Positions 25,222-33,269 of a stretch of 64,000 nt of DNA are shown here, piece after piece. Positions within the stretch are counted from its first letter, which is position 1. Every line of letters begins with the position of its first letter. The notes below the pieces were generated by a model. The model made no database searches. It was given only the letters and a program-made list of their open reading frames with translations, and had not been told where the DNA came from. The stretch lies in assembly GCA_963810525.1 (NCBI GenBank), contig CAWENB010000003.1, forward strand, positions 868,001-932,000, given 5' to 3'. The position numbers and the translations under genes are program-made. Source of the DNA: JAICLK01 sp963810525. Lineage in GTDB: Bacteria > Patescibacteriota > Saccharimonadia > Saccharimonadales > UBA4665.

Positions 25222-26094
25222 ATGGGTTTACCCTGGTGGTCTAAGTATGACGCGCAATTTTATCGTGCGCTCAGCGTGTTCCCCGACGAGCTGGAAGGAA
25301 AATATCTTGACGCGAATAATTTCGTGGGTCATTTTAAGGATTTTTACGGTCGGCCGGTTCAGGACATAATAGAGGCACTTCACGTCTATGGGGAACAGGG
25401 TTATTTCAAGGCCGATACAATGCTTAGTGCCAACTACCTTGAAAGCTCAATAGCTCTCGATCAGGTTACAATCGCTCTCGACAAATTACGGCCCAAACCT
25501 GAGTATGACAAGCGTCACGGATTGAGTGAATCAGTTTACGCCAAAGTTATAGGCAAACTTCCGTTAACCTTAACGCAGGCACGTAATTTGCCTGATGGCG
25601 CGAAACCCTACCTAGAGTTTAAGTTATCGAAAATTGATAAGTCCCGGCTGCGTGAAGAATTGGTCACATATGACAACAGCTTCCAACCATCACGGCTGGT
25701 GAAGCATTCACAGACCGAGCCCTCTGTTCGTGCTGCACGAGTTGTGATGGACGGGTCAGAAAGGCGGTATGTTCGCATTGTAGTCACTGGCTACGGTGAA
25801 TTCTCAATCGCAAAACTACAGGTTGGGCGTGCGCCTTTTGACTTTATGCACTATTTGTACCGGCCAGAGAATTCTGAAACTGTAATAACCATTAAAGATA
25901 TACATAAAGAAATTTCAAGCTGTAGAACTAGAAAAGACATGACTGAGCTTGTTGGGGACTGTGGTTTTGACAAAGCGCTTAAAAAGGCATTCTTCCCTGT
26001 AGTCGAAAAGGGGAAAGTGCGCTTTAGGCCAACAGCTGAACTCGACGCAAAACAGTTCGAGGCACTAAAGAAACGGGCGGCTGAATTTTCGTAG
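25222..26094 (+). CDS. Hypothetical element protein
   Basis: 290 residues, soluble, no recognised family. Starts MGLPWWSKYDAQFYRALSVF after a good AT-rich leader with GGAGATGTAA before the ATG. A small inverted repeat (TTATCT...AGATAA) lies just upstream at about 25173-25194. Position between the helicase-like gene and the primase region suggests a replication or DNA-binding role. It ends in a strong terminator. Confidence 0.7.
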   Translation: MGLPWWSKYDAQFYRALSVFPDELEGKYLDANNFVGHFKDFYGRPVQDIIEALHVYGEQGYFKADTMLSANYLESSIALDQVTIALDKLRPKPEYDKRHGLSESVYAKVIGKLPLTLTQARNLPDGAKPYLEFKLSKIDKSRLREELVTYDNSFQPSRLVKHSQTEPSVRAARVVMDGSERRYVRIVVTGYGEFSIAKLQVGRAPFDFMHYLYRPENSETVITIKDIHKEISSCRTRKDMTELVGDCGFDKALKKAFFPVVEKGKVRFRPTAELDAKQFEALKKRAAEFS

Positions 26095-26148
26095 AAATCG
26101 TGAGTTTTCACGGCGACTCATCTGTAATTATCGTCTAATATCGGGAGC

Positions 26149-26176
26149 AAAACGGGGTTATCAAAACCCCGTTTTT
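26149..26176 (+). terminator. Intrinsic terminator
   Basis: AAAACGGGGTT-loop-AACCCCGTTTT with further T residues: an 11-bp stem with a 5-nt loop. It ends the 25222-26094 transcript. Confidence 0.9.
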
Positions 26177-26191
26177 ATACATGGCATACTT

Positions 26192-26209
26192 CCCTCAACT
26201 AATTGAGGG
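26192..26209 (+). promoter_or_regulatory. Hairpin sequestering the ribosome binding site
   Basis: CCCTCAA-CTAA-TTGAGGG is a perfect 7-bp hairpin. Its 3' arm contains the GAGGG Shine-Dalgarno sequence of the DUF5659-like gene, whose start is at 26212 or 26218. Closed, it would block translation of the small-protein/primase operon. Confidence 0.6.
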
Positions 26210-26217
26210 GTATGGAC

Positions 26218-26457
26218 ATGAATCAGCTCACCATAAGAATCCGTGATTTATCAATCGCGGCCACCTTGGTTAGCTGTGGTTTTGAGGTGCGTGATACTAC
26301 GCGAGACACCGGCGGCCGCGTGTACTTCGTATTCACTCAGACTGATGAGCTTGATCGTGCCGTTAACGGCTATTGGGACGACACGTTGAAAGTCAGAGCC
26401 CGCACGTATGCCGACAACATCAAAATGCTTAAATCACGGATTTATAGCGAGCAGTAA
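26218..26457 (+). CDS. DUF5659-like small protein
   Basis: About 79 residues from MNQLTIRIRDLSIAA. The pattern of LSIAATLVSCGFEVRDTTRD, then VYFVFTQTDELDRAVNGYW, ending RTYADNIKMLKSRIYSE, matches DUF5659, a short alpha/beta domain frequent in mobile elements of Gram-positive and Patescibacteria genomes. The ATG at 26218 is favoured because GAGGGG lies 7 nt upstream. First gene of a tightly packed run ending with the ATPase at 28814. Confidence 0.7.
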   Translation: MNQLTIRIRDLSIAATLVSCGFEVRDTTRDTGGRVYFVFTQTDELDRAVNGYWDDTLKVRARTYADNIKMLKSRIYSEQ

Positions 26458-26459
26458 TT

Positions 26460-26669
26460 ATGAGGCTTAGCGCGGACTTAATATCAAGGTTTCAAAACAG
26501 ATACTTTGAGGTGTTTGCCGTGAGGCTGTCGTCGGAAGACGCAGAGGCCGAACTGCTTGACTTGGCTGAGCTGGTAAAAATTGTTGCTCCCAAGCCACGC
26601 CAAAATATCATGACCATGAAACATGGAGAAGAAAATGGAAAACCTACAACTCAGCCAGCCTACAACTAA
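26460..26669 (+). CDS. Small element-type protein (69 aa)
   Basis: Starts two bases after the previous stop (MRLSADLISRFQNRYFEVFA) and contains SSEDAEAELLDLAELVKIV. It shares its layout with the 23620 protein and with short proteins found in many Patescibacteria mobile elements. The end overlaps the next gene by about 35 nt. Helical, no catalytic motif. Confidence 0.7.
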   Translation: MRLSADLISRFQNRYFEVFAVRLSSEDAEAELLDLAELVKIVAPKPRQNIMTMKHGEENGKPTTQPAYN

Positions 26670-27237
26670 TCAGCTGCGTCCAGTAGCCCGAAGGCTTACC
26701 GACGTTGAGTTGCTAGATGCTTTTCCTGAAGCAAGGCAGATCATTCCGCCGCTTCTCAAAGAGCTACGCCAGCGGCATGTACGCTTAGTAGAGGTTATTG
26801 CAGATCGAATGGCTGCAATAAAAGCTGAGAGCACTGATGAATCATATCGCTACTTTTGGCGCAAATGGCTTGCCTTAACGCTTGGCGAGGAACTTTACGT
26901 TATAGATCGACATATAGCTAGGTTGTCGCGCCAGCTACGCGTTATCAAGGGTGCGCCAGTTGCTAAAAGCCTGCTAACTGAGGACGTAATCCAACTTGCT
27001 CGTGAGGTGCCCATTGAAGAGTTATTGAACTGTCCTACGCGGCATAGTGGTCACAATCTGGTCTGTGAGTGCCCGTTTCATGACGAGCGAACGCCATCAT
27101 TCCATATTTATACTCAGGGAAACCGAGGCTGGTGCTTTGGTTGTAATAAGGGTGGTGATTCTATTGCTATCTACATGCTATTGAACGACTGTGATTTCAA
27201 AGAGGCGGTTATGGCGTTGAGCGGAGGCCGTAAATGA
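26635..27237 (+). CDS. Protein with DnaG-type CHC2 zinc finger (primase domain)
   Basis: 200 residues. Residues 1-135 are helical and unassigned. The C-terminal part is a CHC2 zinc-binding domain: LVCECPFHDERTPSFHIY and GWCFGCNKGGDSIAIYMLL, with Cys, His, Cys, Cys ligands in the order found in DnaG. No TOPRIM catalytic domain is present, so it would bind template DNA but needs a partner for synthesis. I start at 26635 because GGAGAAGAAA precedes it; 26623 is also open. It overlaps the following ATPase gene by 4 nt. Confidence 0.85.
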   Translation: MENLQLSQPTTNQLRPVARRLTDVELLDAFPEARQIIPPLLKELRQRHVRLVEVIADRMAAIKAESTDESYRYFWRKWLALTLGEELYVIDRHIARLSRQLRVIKGAPVAKSLLTEDVIQLAREVPIEELLNCPTRHSGHNLVCECPFHDERTPSFHIYTQGNRGWCFGCNKGGDSIAIYMLLNDCDFKEAVMALSGGRK

Positions 27238-28814
27238 CACGCCACGACGACGAGATTGAGAAAAAGCTTCAAGCCATTGAAGGTAATACCGACATTGTAG
27301 CTTCGAAGGACATGAAGGACAGCCCAATTCGTGATTTTGTTGATGGCATTTTAGCCAGTGATGCCGTCTTATTCCATGATCAATACAATGACACCTATAT
27401 TGCATACGACGGTAATGGCAGTAATGTCGGTAAAATTCAATCAAAATCCAATAAGCTCTGGCTTGCGAGGCACAGTTTTGAGAAGCTTAAAAAAGTAGCT
27501 ACCTCCGATACGATCAGTCGCGTATCGCAGACTCTTGCAGCTCGCGCGTATTTTGACGGCGAACAGTACATTCTGCGCGTTCGTAGCGTTCATAACGAAG
27601 ATGGTTTATGGTACGACCTTGGTGGTAGCGCTGTACACATCATCAAGAACCAGTGGAGTATCACAAATCAGCCACCGATTATATTCAAGCGCTTTGCGCA
27701 CCAGAAGCAGCAAAGCCTTCCTCAGCCCGGTGGCAACCTGCGTACGTTGCTTAAGTATGTAAACATTGCTGATGAGGCTGAGCAACTGCTGTTCCTCGTG
27801 TATGTCGTTTCAGCCTTCATTCCCGACTACCCTCACCCTTTGCTAATTTTGTACGGTGCTCAGGGTGCCGGTAAGACTACACCAATGCAGATGGTGAAAG
27901 AGCTGATCGACCCTTCAGCATTGAGCGGGTTATCGACGCCTAAGAATATTGAGGTGTTTGTACAAACAGCCAGTCACCACTCATTCTTGTTCTACGATAA
28001 CTTATCTAAAATGCCAGAATGGTTTTCGGACGCACTTGCTAGGGTTGCGACCGGTGACAGTTTCAGTAAGCGAGAGCTTTACTCAGATGATGACGACGTT
28101 GTTTATAGACTTCAAAACACAATTGCCCTGAATGGTATTAACCAGATAGTTTATAAATCCGACTTGCTTGATCGCTCCATACTGATACATCTGGAACGTA
28201 TCAGTCCCGAAAATCGGAAAGAGCTTAAAGTGCTATGGGCAGAATTTGAACATGACCGACCACTCATACTTGGCGCTATTTTTGACACGCTCGCGGCAGC
28301 GCTTGCATACTACCCCAGCGTTAAGCTAAATCGCTTACAACGTATGGCAGACTTTACCCGTTTCGGTTACGCAATTGCTGAGGCAGCCGGATTTGGCGGT
28401 GAGGCATTTGTAAAGGCTTACGACGCCAACATTGCCGTACAGCATGATGAGGCGATTGAGGCTAACCCAGTGGCAAAGGCTATCGTGGCCTTCATGAAAG
28501 ATCGTACTGAGTGGCAAGGAACCGCCGCTGATTTATATACACAGCTCAATAAACTCACTTTGGAGTTACAGATCGGTCTAGGTAGCGGTTGGCCAAAGGA
28601 CGCTCCACGTTTAGGGCGTGCATTGACTATCATTGCTTCCAACTTACTCGCTAAAGGCATTGAGCTGGAACGTTCAAGGTCTGAGGAGAGGTTGATCACT
28701 ATTCGGAAAAATACCGTCGATACTGTCATTACTGACGGAATTGAAAGCGTTCTAGGTGAAGATGACCGTCAGTACGACGGTAACGACAGTAAAAATCCAA
28801 TGAATAAGGAATGA
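27234..28814 (+). CDS. Element P-loop ATPase / replication helicase-like protein
   Basis: 526 residues. The ATPase core starts near residue 200 with LLILYGAQGAGKTTPMQMVK (Walker A), then SFLFYDNLSKMPEWFSDAL (Walker B), YRLQNTIALNGINQIV (sensor-like) and LLDRSILIHLERI (arginine finger region). This order matches phage and ICE ATP-binding proteins that act with CHC2-type primases. The N-terminal 190 residues are a separate alpha/beta module. It overlaps the primase-domain gene by 4 nt, so the two probably work as one replication complex. Confidence 0.8.
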   Translation: MTRHDDEIEKKLQAIEGNTDIVASKDMKDSPIRDFVDGILASDAVLFHDQYNDTYIAYDGNGSNVGKIQSKSNKLWLARHSFEKLKKVATSDTISRVSQTLAARAYFDGEQYILRVRSVHNEDGLWYDLGGSAVHIIKNQWSITNQPPIIFKRFAHQKQQSLPQPGGNLRTLLKYVNIADEAEQLLFLVYVVSAFIPDYPHPLLILYGAQGAGKTTPMQMVKELIDPSALSGLSTPKNIEVFVQTASHHSFLFYDNLSKMPEWFSDALARVATGDSFSKRELYSDDDDVVYRLQNTIALNGINQIVYKSDLLDRSILIHLERISPENRKELKVLWAEFEHDRPLILGAIFDTLAAALAYYPSVKLNRLQRMADFTRFGYAIAEAAGFGGEAFVKAYDANIAVQHDEAIEANPVAKAIVAFMKDRTEWQGTAADLYTQLNKLTLELQIGLGSGWPKDAPRLGRALTIIASNLLAKGIELERSRSEERLITIRKNTVDTVITDGIESVLGEDDRQYDGNDSKNPMNKE

Positions 28815-28817
28815 TGG

Positions 28818-28946
28818 TATAATAGTTATGTTCACACACCACCTAGTCGCGAGACGTGTTTTTATTTTCTGGCCTGTAAGGGCGGCTTGGTATCAGAAGA
28901 TAGCGTTTCGCTGTGGACTGTGTGAACAACCGAGCCGTCCTTTTTG
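28818..28946 (+). ncRNA. Promoter and structured leader RNA before the recombinase
   Basis: An extended -10 (TGGTATAAT, TATAAT at 28818-28823) starts an RNA of about 117 nt. GTTCACACA (28830-28838) pairs with TGTGTGAAC (28919-28927). Inside are GTC-GCGA-GAC and AGCG-TTT-CGCT hairpins. An alternative pairing of GGGCGGCTTGG (28880-28890) with CCGAGCCGTCC (28930-28940), followed by TTTTT, makes a terminator. The pairs compete or form a pseudoknot, so this could switch recombinase expression. Confidence 0.55.
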
Positions 28947-28964
28947 TATGGAGACAAAGTTGTG

Positions 28965-30254
28965 ATGAGACGTGATTTAGGGCTTTTACGCTACAGGCTG
29001 TATGCGCGTAAATCTACTGATACCGGAGAAAAACAGGTACAGTCACTTGAAGACCAAATTAAGTACATGACAGAAGCCGCAGAGCGCGAGGGCTTGCATA
29101 TTGTTGGTGACCCAATCGAGGAAAGTAGATCTGCAAAGCGCCCCTATAATCGGCCCAAGTTTAATGCTCTATTGAAGGAAATTGAAGACGGCAAGATCGA
29201 CGGCATTATATGCTGGAAGTTTGATCGATTGTCGCGTAACCCCACCGATAGTGGTCGTATTCAACAGTTGTTACAAGATGGTCAACTCCAACATATAAAA
29301 ACTACAGAGCGAAGTTATTTCCCAGAAGATAATGCTCTTTTAATGAGTGTTGAAGCTGGTATGTCGAACCAATATATACGCGAGCTGGCGACTAATACGA
29401 AGCGTGGCATGCTCTCTAAAGTTGAAAAAGGCGATAAACCAGGCGTGCCACCAATCGGCTACCTGAACGACAGACTGAATAAGGTTATTGTCGAAGACCC
29501 TGATCGTTTTAAGCTGGTCCGTATACTGTGGGACAAAATGCTAACCGGAACTTATTCAATAGCCCAGATGGTTGTAATTGCCGACAAAGAGTTGCATCTT
29601 ACAACGCCAGTGCGTGGCAAAACTGGCGGCAAACCTATATCTTATTCAACCCTATGTGTTTTGTTCAGAAATCCCTTCTATAAGGGCAGATTGATGTTTA
29701 ACGGTAAGGAATATAAAGGCAATCAGCCACGCATGGTATCTGATGAGGAGTTTGAGCGAGTACAGCAAATAATTGACCCGACGCACACGACAAGGCCAAA
29801 AGATAAGACCTACGACTTTCAGCTACGCAATCTGTTTAAATGTGGTGAGTGTGGATTTGCTATTACGGCCGAGCAGAAGTACAAGACCATTAAATCTACC
29901 GGTGAGCGTAAGGAGTACATTTATTATCATTGCACCGGCAGAAATAAGAAGGCGAACTGTACTCAGCGGCATCTACATGTCGCAGAGGACGAGCTTATGA
30001 GACAGATCAAAGAAAAGCTAAGTAAGTTTACGGTAGACACTGAGTTTTATAAGCTCGCTATTGAGGCACTTGCCCAAGAAGAAGATGTAGTAGTTAGCCA
30101 AAGATCAAGCGGAGGACTCAGCAAGTCGAATAAGGCTATCGAAAAGCAACAGAAGTCTATCGCTAACCTGCGTCGCATGCGATACAGCGGTGAGGCTGAT
30201 GATGACTGCTTGGTTACAATGCAGAGATGGCTGAAGCTTAGAGGAGTAAATTAG
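28965..30254 (+). CDS. Large serine recombinase / site-specific integrase
   Basis: About 429 residues. The resolvase domain begins LLRYRLYARKSTDTGEKQVQ with the nucleophilic serine in ARKST, then IDGIICWKFDRLSRNPTDSG. A recombinase domain (GYLNDRLNKVIVEDPDRFKL, SYSTLCVLFRNPFYKG) and a zinc ribbon (LFKCGECGFAI...YYHCTGRNK...C) follow. The C-terminal coiled coil is short. This is the integrase class of phages, ICEs and cassette elements. The ATG at 28965 is preferred over an upstream TTG. Its position at the element end next to tRNA-Asn fits an integration module. Confidence 0.95.
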   Translation: MRRDLGLLRYRLYARKSTDTGEKQVQSLEDQIKYMTEAAEREGLHIVGDPIEESRSAKRPYNRPKFNALLKEIEDGKIDGIICWKFDRLSRNPTDSGRIQQLLQDGQLQHIKTTERSYFPEDNALLMSVEAGMSNQYIRELATNTKRGMLSKVEKGDKPGVPPIGYLNDRLNKVIVEDPDRFKLVRILWDKMLTGTYSIAQMVVIADKELHLTTPVRGKTGGKPISYSTLCVLFRNPFYKGRLMFNGKEYKGNQPRMVSDEEFERVQQIIDPTHTTRPKDKTYDFQLRNLFKCGECGFAITAEQKYKTIKSTGERKEYIYYHCTGRNKKANCTQRHLHVAEDELMRQIKEKLSKFTVDTEFYKLAIEALAQEEDVVVSQRSSGGLSKSNKAIEKQQKSIANLRRMRYSGEADDDCLVTMQRWLKLRGVN

Positions 30255-30485
30255 ATGACACTTCAAGACGTCCGTAACAAAGCTGAACACAAGGCTGCGT
30301 AATTGGCGGAGCTGTTGCCGACGAAGATATTTACGTTTGCTCGCTACGCCAAAGAGGACTTTGACAGTGATGATTTTGAAAAAAAACGCACCGTAGATTA
30401 TAAAGATGGGCGAAAAGCTAACAATTTTGGAAAGAACCAATCCAATTTACCCCTAATAAATACTTTATTCCTATTGAAAAAATGA
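30255..30485 (+). pseudogene. Degenerate ORF after the recombinase
   Basis: Its ATG directly follows the recombinase TAG. The frame runs 15 codons (MTLQDVRNKAEHKAA), meets TAA at 30300, then stays open for 60 codons (LAELLPTKIFTFARYAKEDF). Another frame reads on toward the tRNA. It looks like the mutated or truncated last gene of the element, but the evidence is thin. Confidence 0.3.
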
Positions 30486-30570
30486 ATGATAGCGATTCAC
30501 AGTCCCTAGAAATGGTTAGAACCGACTCCCAACAGAGGGAAATCGGCTCTATAGACATTAAAAATCTGCT

Positions 30571-30645
30571 TGGCTCCGGGGACTGGATTCGAACCAGCGA
30601 CCTAGTGGTTAACAGCCACCCGCTCTACCGCTGAGCTACCCCGGA
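30571..30645 (-). tRNA. tRNA-Asn (GTT)
   Basis: A complete cloverleaf on the minus strand: acceptor TCCGGGG/CCCCGGA, D-arm TAGCTCAGCGGTAGA, anticodon loop CTGTTAAC with GTT, T-arm GCTGGTTCGAATCCAG, and an encoded CCA end at 30571-30573. The 3' end faces the recombinase-bearing module, the usual geometry for an element inserted at a tRNA gene. Confidence 0.97.
30582..30594. repeat. T-arm segment duplicated at 11990 (candidate att site)
   Basis: ACTGGATTCGAAC within the tRNA-Asn T-arm is exactly repeated at 11990-12002 in the same orientation, 18.6 kb away. Confidence 0.45.
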
Positions 30646-30774
30646 ATAACAATGAACAATTCTGCTGGCGCCATTAGCCATCATCGCATTTCGTCCTCAG
30701 AATTCAAAGGGGATTATACCGAAGGTCGGTGGTGGTGGCAAACTTTTTCGCAGGAAATGTGCGCCGGGTTTTGA

Positions 30775-32001
30775 TTATTCTAATTCCATGCTGGTTTGCT
30801 CGTCAGTGTCCGATGAATTTCGTTTGAGGTGGGGCTTCTTCAGGCCAAATGTAGCCTTACTTTGCAATTGCAGGCGACGGCCGAGGAACTTGGGTTTGTG
30901 AAGAATCTTCTTGAGCGGGTGCAGAAGTTGCAGATATGCCTGCTCATACGCGTCGACCATTTTATCGATCGAAAAGTAGTTTTGCACATGCGTGCGGCAG
31001 TCTCGCCGGTTAATCTGGTCAATGTTTTCTACCGCAGCAATCATTTCGGCAATACTGTCGACGATAAAACCGGTCTTGCTGTCTTTGATAATTTCCGGTG
31101 CGGCACCACGCCGCAAGGAAATAACTGGGGTGCCACAGGCCATAGCTTCGATCGACGTCAGGCCGAACGGCTCTTCCCACTGTACGGGCGTGAGCATAGC
31201 CTTGGCTTTTTGGTAATATTTGGGCAAGTGGGCGTGTTCGATGAAACCGAGGTAGAGAATTTTGTCGTTCAGGTAAGGTTTGATGTATTGGTCAAAGTAG
31301 TCCTGGCTGTCAGGGTAAACAGGGCCGATGATGAGCAGTCGATTGCCGGTGGCTCGGGCAATATGAACGGCTTCTTTGATGCCCTTTTCCGGAACGATGC
31401 GGCCGACGCATAGCAAATAGTCTTCGTGTTCGGCTGAAAACGAGAAACGATGGGCGTTCGTGCCGTTGTAAATGTTGGCGAGATACGACAAGTCGGGTGC
31501 ATCTCGCCGCTGGTTTTCTGAAATCGAAATGAAGTGCTGGTTTGGTGATTGATACAGCTCGAACAGTTCACGGAACCACGGCAAAATCGGATCATGCAGA
31601 GTGTAGACAATCGGCACGTTCGAGAATTTTTTAGCCAGCGACAGCACTACCTCGGCATGGTGGAAATGGAGCACGTCGTATAGTCCGCGTTTGGCGCGAC
31701 TGAGCATGTCGTTAACGAAGTAGCTGTCCCAGAGTGCCGGCACGTAGTGCGTTAGGAGATCACGATCGGTATAGAGCTGGGTCGTTTCCTGCTGGTTGTG
31801 CACGAGCGGGCGAAGATTGAGATTGTGGACATTGACGTGTGCATCACGGAACCGTGTCCCGAGCGGCCCGAAGAAATCGACTTTATGCCCTTTCCGGGAC
31901 AGACCCTCGGCCAGGGCCACGGCCAGATCGATCGGGGCGTAAATCATATCAACGGGACGTGGTGCGGGTATGTAGCCGCGCACCATCATGGCTATTCTCA
32001 T
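30775..32001 (-). CDS. GT4-family glycosyltransferase
   Basis: 408 residues, GT-B fold. The N-terminal Rossmann half contains LAVALAEGLSRKGHKVDFFG. The nucleotide-sugar half shows LLCVGRIVPEKGIKEAVHIA and the EX7E motif in EEPFGLTSIEAMACGTPV. Such enzymes transfer a sugar from an NDP donor with retention. The basic tail (KPHLKRNSSDTD) is unusual. It starts after GAGGGTG. A role in cell-surface glycan synthesis is inferred. It is separated from smpB by the large spacer 32002-32767. Confidence 0.95.
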   Translation of the reverse strand: MRIAMMVRGYIPAPRPVDMIYAPIDLAVALAEGLSRKGHKVDFFGPLGTRFRDAHVNVHNLNLRPLVHNQQETTQLYTDRDLLTHYVPALWDSYFVNDMLSRAKRGLYDVLHFHHAEVVLSLAKKFSNVPIVYTLHDPILPWFRELFELYQSPNQHFISISENQRRDAPDLSYLANIYNGTNAHRFSFSAEHEDYLLCVGRIVPEKGIKEAVHIARATGNRLLIIGPVYPDSQDYFDQYIKPYLNDKILYLGFIEHAHLPKYYQKAKAMLTPVQWEEPFGLTSIEAMACGTPVISLRRGAAPEIIKDSKTGFIVDSIAEMIAAVENIDQINRRDCRTHVQNYFSIDKMVDAYEQAYLQLLHPLKKILHKPKFLGRRLQLQSKATFGLKKPHLKRNSSDTDEQTSMELE

Positions 32002-32767
32002 GCACCCTCACAAATTACCTTAACTATTTAAGCACGGGCAGCTTGCAGCGACAAGTAGGTTCCGATATTGAAACGTAACATTTGCACTTTAATACAGCTT
32101 TGTTCGGGTGTCCTGGTTTCTGCTCAAGTACGCTACTGGTGGGGCCGGAGCTTGGCTAGTGCGTAGCTTCCTTCTACAGGTTTTTCGACCATTTGGCTTC
32201 GTGGGGGTGTGATTGCGATTTTCAGGGGTGGTGTACGCTTCGTTGAACTTGCGATCGTACACGCCGGGCCACAATTTTTTTTACGACGTCTGGGCCCCGA
32301 GCTAAACTAGTTAGTTTTGCTAGGATTGTCTTGTTTGAGAAGCTCAGTGCGCGCGTATGCACGGTACGGGAAGATCGGCATTCAGAATAATGACCTTGCG
32401 CCAGTCGTTCTAGCGTGTAAGTCGCAGACATTCACGGGCGTTTCCTGCGGTATCCAGTGATGTTACCTCGAGGATTATTTGTGGCAATACGGCTTGCTAC
32501 GCCTTGCTTGGCGTTTTTTCGCTAAACATGCCTTTGCAAATGCAGCATAGATTTGCGTGTCGGACGGATCGTTAGGGCTGAAATGAGCCGTATTCTTTTC
32601 GCTGATGCCGGATGAAATAATGATTATGCCGGCTCGTCCACCCTGACACGGGAGAACGGCTGTAAGGTCGCGCATGTGCCCGCCAAACGTGCCGAACCTA
32701 ACACTGTCCTATTGCACGCTGCTAATGTATATATATTCTCCGGCTGGCCGAACTTAGCCCTGTTTTT
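32002..32767. other. 766-nt spacer next to smpB, probable structured RNA
   Basis: No convincing protein gene. On the minus strand it starts with an AT-rich segment (TATATATACATT near 32725-32736) and contains many inverted repeats: GTGTACG/CGTACAC at 32231-32262, and GGGGCC near 32140 against GGCCCC near 32294. A minus-strand stretch near 32680-32705 (GTTAGGTTCGGCACG) recalls the 5' end of tmRNA. I could not find a matching tRNA-like 3' end. tmRNA is the first guess because smpB is adjacent. Confidence 0.4.
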
Positions 32768-33229
32768 CTAGCGGAATTTTAATGCCGCTCTGCTCTGTCG
32801 ATCTTGCTCACGTTTTTTGATAGTTTCGCGTTTGTCGTATCGTTTTTTGCCTTTGCCGACGGCGATGCGGAGTTTAATGAAGCGACCCTGTGTTAGGAGC
32901 TCGAGCGGGACGATGGTACGACCCTGCTGCTTCGCTTCGATCAGGGTGTTGATTTCACGCCGTTTGGCAAGTAATTTGCGGGCCCGCGTTTGGTCAGATT
33001 CGGCAATTGGTATGCCGGTCGTGCCATTGATGGCGGCATTAATGAGCCAGAGCTCGCCGTCCTTTATGGTGACATATGCTCCGCGTAGCTGACCGTGCCC
33101 CATACGCAAGCTTTTCGTCTCTGCGCCACTTAGGCTTAGCCCCACGACCGAACTGTCGCCGAGTTCGTAATCAAATCGTGCCCGACGATTGGATATGGTC
33201 TTGGTTTTGTTTGACTTTTTCTTGGCCAT
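32768..33229 (-). CDS. smpB: SsrA-binding protein SmpB
   Basis: 153 residues, full length. It shows the family start (SNRRARFDYELGDSSVVGLS), the core GAETKSLRMGHGQLRGAYVT, and the basic C-terminal tail (GKKRYDKRETIKKREQDRQS) that enters the empty mRNA channel. SmpB delivers tmRNA to stalled ribosomes for trans-translation. A TACAAT -10 lies 8 nt before the ATG, so the transcript is probably nearly leaderless. Confidence 0.98.
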   Translation of the reverse strand: MAKKKSNKTKTISNRRARFDYELGDSSVVGLSLSGAETKSLRMGHGQLRGAYVTIKDGELWLINAAINGTTGIPIAESDQTRARKLLAKRREINTLIEAKQQGRTIVPLELLTQGRFIKLRIAVGKGKKRYDKRETIKKREQDRQSRAALKFR

Positions 33230-33269
33230 AATGAATCATTGTACCCCAGTTGTCTGATATATTGATTAT

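Noticed and set aside
32084..32300. Acceptor-like pairing GGGGCC/GGCCCC ending in ACCA as a small tmRNA
   Set aside because: The enclosed RNA would be only about 160 nt and has no T-arm TTCGA sequence, so tmRNA could not be supported there.
32475..32675. 66-codon minus-strand frame in the smpB spacer
   Set aside because: No ribosome binding site, odd composition, and it lies in sequence full of inverted repeats. It is more likely RNA-coding.
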